From Thiosocius sp049669185 (GTDB lineage Bacteria; Pseudomonadota; Gammaproteobacteria; Chromatiales; Chromatiaceae), in contig JBATKF010000248.1 of assembly GCA_049669185.1 (NCBI GenBank), forward strand, positions 1 through 5,452: a stretch of 5,452 nt of DNA. Reading direction: 5' to 3'. The notes below the pieces were generated by a model. It saw nothing but the letters and a program-made list of their open reading frames with translations, did not search any database and was not told the origin of the DNA. The translations under genes were made by a program, and so were the position numbers. Each line of letters opens with the position of its first letter. Position 1 is the stretch's first letter. Positions 4,221 to 5,452 of this stretch are shown here, piece after piece.

Positions 4221-5452
4221 TCAGTGGCGGCGCGCATACTTGCGCATCAGACCCGGGACATCGAGGATCAAGGCAATCTTGCCGTCACCGGTGATCGTGG
4301 CGCCGGCCATACCCTCCAGACCCTGCAGCAGCGCACCCAGCGGCTTGATGACCACCTCTTCCTGACCCACCAGGAAATCCACGACCAGGCCAACCTGGAT
4401 GCCGCCGACGTTGACCACGACGACATGGCCCTGACGGCCCGCCGCATGGTCACCGGCTTTCCCAGCAACCAACCAGTCGCGCAGATGAAAGAGCGGCAGT
4501 GCACGATCACGCAGGCGAACGGTCAACTGGCCGTCGACGGTATTGGTGCGCGTTGGGTCGAGATTGAAGATCTCGACGACGCTGGCCAGCGGCAGCGCGA
4601 ACGGTTGCTGGCCGAGGATCACCATCAGAGTCGGCAGGATCGCCAGCGTCAACGGTAGCTTGATGGTAATCCTGCTGCCACGCCCCGGCTCGGAATCGAT
4701 CTCCACCGCACCGTTGATCTGCGCGATGCGGGTCTTGACGACGTCCATTCCGACGCCCCGCCCTGACACATCGGAGATCTCTTCCTTGGTCGAGAATCCG
4801 GGATGAAAGATCAGGTTGTAACACCCTTTGGGATCCAGGCGTGCCGCAGCCTCCTCGTCCATCAGCTGCTTTTCGACCGCCTTGCTGCGCAGGACCTCGG
4901 CATCCATTCCCCTGCCGTCGTCATCGATAGACAGTACGATATGATCGCCTTCCTGCGTCGCCGAAAGCACCACCTTGCCGCGCCGCGGTTTGCCGAGCCG
5001 CTCACGTTGTTCGGGTGCCTCTATGCCGTGATCGATGGCGTTGCGTACCAGGTGTACCAGAGGGTCGGCCAAGGCCTCTACCAGGTTCTTGTCGAGGTCG
5101 GTATCTTCGCCATGGAGTACCAGATCGACCTCTTTGTTCAGATTGCGTGCAAGATCGCGAACCACGCGCGGGAAACGCCCGAACACCTTCTTCACCGGCT
5201 GCATACGGGTCTTCATCACCGCCAGCTGCAGGTCGGCCGTGACGACGTCGAGATTCGCGATCGCGGTTGCCAGTTCTTCATTCGCAAGGGTCGATCGCAA
5301 GGTCGACAGGCGATTGCGAACCAGCACCAGCTCGCCCACCAAGTTCATGATGTTATCGAGCCGCTGGGTATCGACGCGCAGGGTGGTCTCGGCCTGGGCG
5401 CTCTTGGCCGCAATGCGCGATGGATTTGCCGCCTTGTCACCCGTGCCCGGAC
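4221..5452 (-). CDS. cheA: Chemotaxis histidine kinase CheA, 5' end off the window (P3-P4-P5 visible)
   Basis: CheA autophosphorylates in receptor-CheW arrays at the inner membrane and passes phosphate to CheY and CheB. The frame is open to the window edge, so this is a 409-residue C-terminal fragment; the Met at 5348-5346 is internal to P3, not the start. In fragment numbering, the P3 dimerisation helices run about 22-85 (RLDNIMNLVGELVLVRNRL). The P4 ATPase domain runs about 85-266, with N box LVHLVRNAIDHG (Asn137, His141), G1 box DDDGRGMD (176-183), F box FHPGFST (215-221), G2 box GRGVGMD (230-236) and a Gly-rich GRGS (256-259). The P5 CheW-like domain runs about 267-409 and ends PGLMRKYARRH. 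All ATP-binding boxes look intact. The P1 phosphotransfer and P2 regions lie off the window. cheB follows after 43 nt. Family assignment is certain; the N-terminal half is unknown. Confidence 0.98.
   Translation of the reverse strand, partial: PGTGDKAANPSRIAAKSAQAETTLRVDTQRLDNIMNLVGELVLVRNRLSTLRSTLANEELATAIANLDVVTADLQLAVMKTRMQPVKKVFGRFPRVVRDLARNLNKEVDLVLHGEDTDLDKNLVEALADPLVHLVRNAIDHGIEAPEQRERLGKPRRGKVVLSATQEGDHIVLSIDDDGRGMDAEVLRSKAVEKQLMDEEAAARLDPKGCYNLIFHPGFSTKEEISDVSGRGVGMDVVKTRIAQINGAVEIDSEPGRGSRITIKLPLTLAILPTLMVILGQQPFALPLASVVEIFNLDPTRTNTVDGQLTVRLRDRALPLFHLRDWLVAGKAGDHAAGRQGHVVVVNVGGIQVGLVVDFLVGQEEVVIKPLGALLQGLEGMAGATITGDGKIALILDVPGLMRKYARRH

Noticed and set aside
3840..4658. 272-codon open frame on the plus strand across the cheB-cheA junction
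   Set aside because: It lies antisense to the conserved receiver domain of CheB and the P5 domain of CheA, has a Ser/Arg-rich non-protein-like composition, and is a usual shadow in GC-rich DNA.
1..5452. Insertion sequences, CRISPR repeats, tRNA/rRNA, toxin-antitoxin or defence genes
   Set aside because: Nothing of this kind was seen; nearly all sequence is explained by a conserved che/mot gene set in one orientation.

Overview
The window is GC-rich (about 60% by eye). It holds the downstream part of a flagellar chemotaxis operon, with every gene on the minus strand, so transcription runs from high to low coordinates. Gene content and order (cheA-cheB-motC-motD-cheW-small ORF-DUF2802) match the polar-flagellum che cluster of Gammaproteobacteria such as Pseudomonas, Vibrio and purple sulfur or Chromatiales-type bacteria. 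I infer a motile gammaproteobacterium; genus cannot be told from this stretch. The genes expected off the right edge are cheZ, cheY, fliA and flhF/flhG.

Layout, in transcription order. 5452-4221: CheA histidine kinase, 5' end off the window, showing P3, P4 and P5. 4177-3137: CheB methylesterase. 3132-2392: MotC, a MotA/PomA-type stator subunit. 2383-1532: MotD, a MotB/PomB-type stator subunit. 1531-1363: a 169-bp gap with a sigma-54-type promoter match. 1362-871: CheW. 860-687: a 57-residue Pro/Arg-rich small ORF. 700-290: a membrane-anchored DUF2802 protein whose start overlaps the small ORF. 289-180: a 110-bp gap with a hairpin and a second sigma-54-type promoter match. 179-1: the N-terminus of a secreted DUF4197-type protein, cut by the window edge.

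How the genes fit together. CheA and CheW form the signalling core with the chemoreceptors. CheB, activated by CheA, demethylates receptors for adaptation. MotC and MotD form the ion-driven stator that powers the motor whose direction CheA controls through CheY (off window). Spacing within cheB-motC-motD is 4 and 8 nt, so these are probably translationally coupled.

Points worth a second look. (1) Both longer intergenic gaps carry a GG-N10-GC sigma-54 promoter match on the coding strand. (2) A perfect Shine-Dalgarno lies 30 nt from the cheB start, and a 6-bp hairpin would bring it to 7 nt. (3) The small ORF between cheW and DUF2802 is easy to miss. (4) The parA/parC and parP genes usual between motD and cheW are absent. 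I see no mobile element, CRISPR, tRNA or rRNA. This is a largely conventional core locus, not an unknown system.
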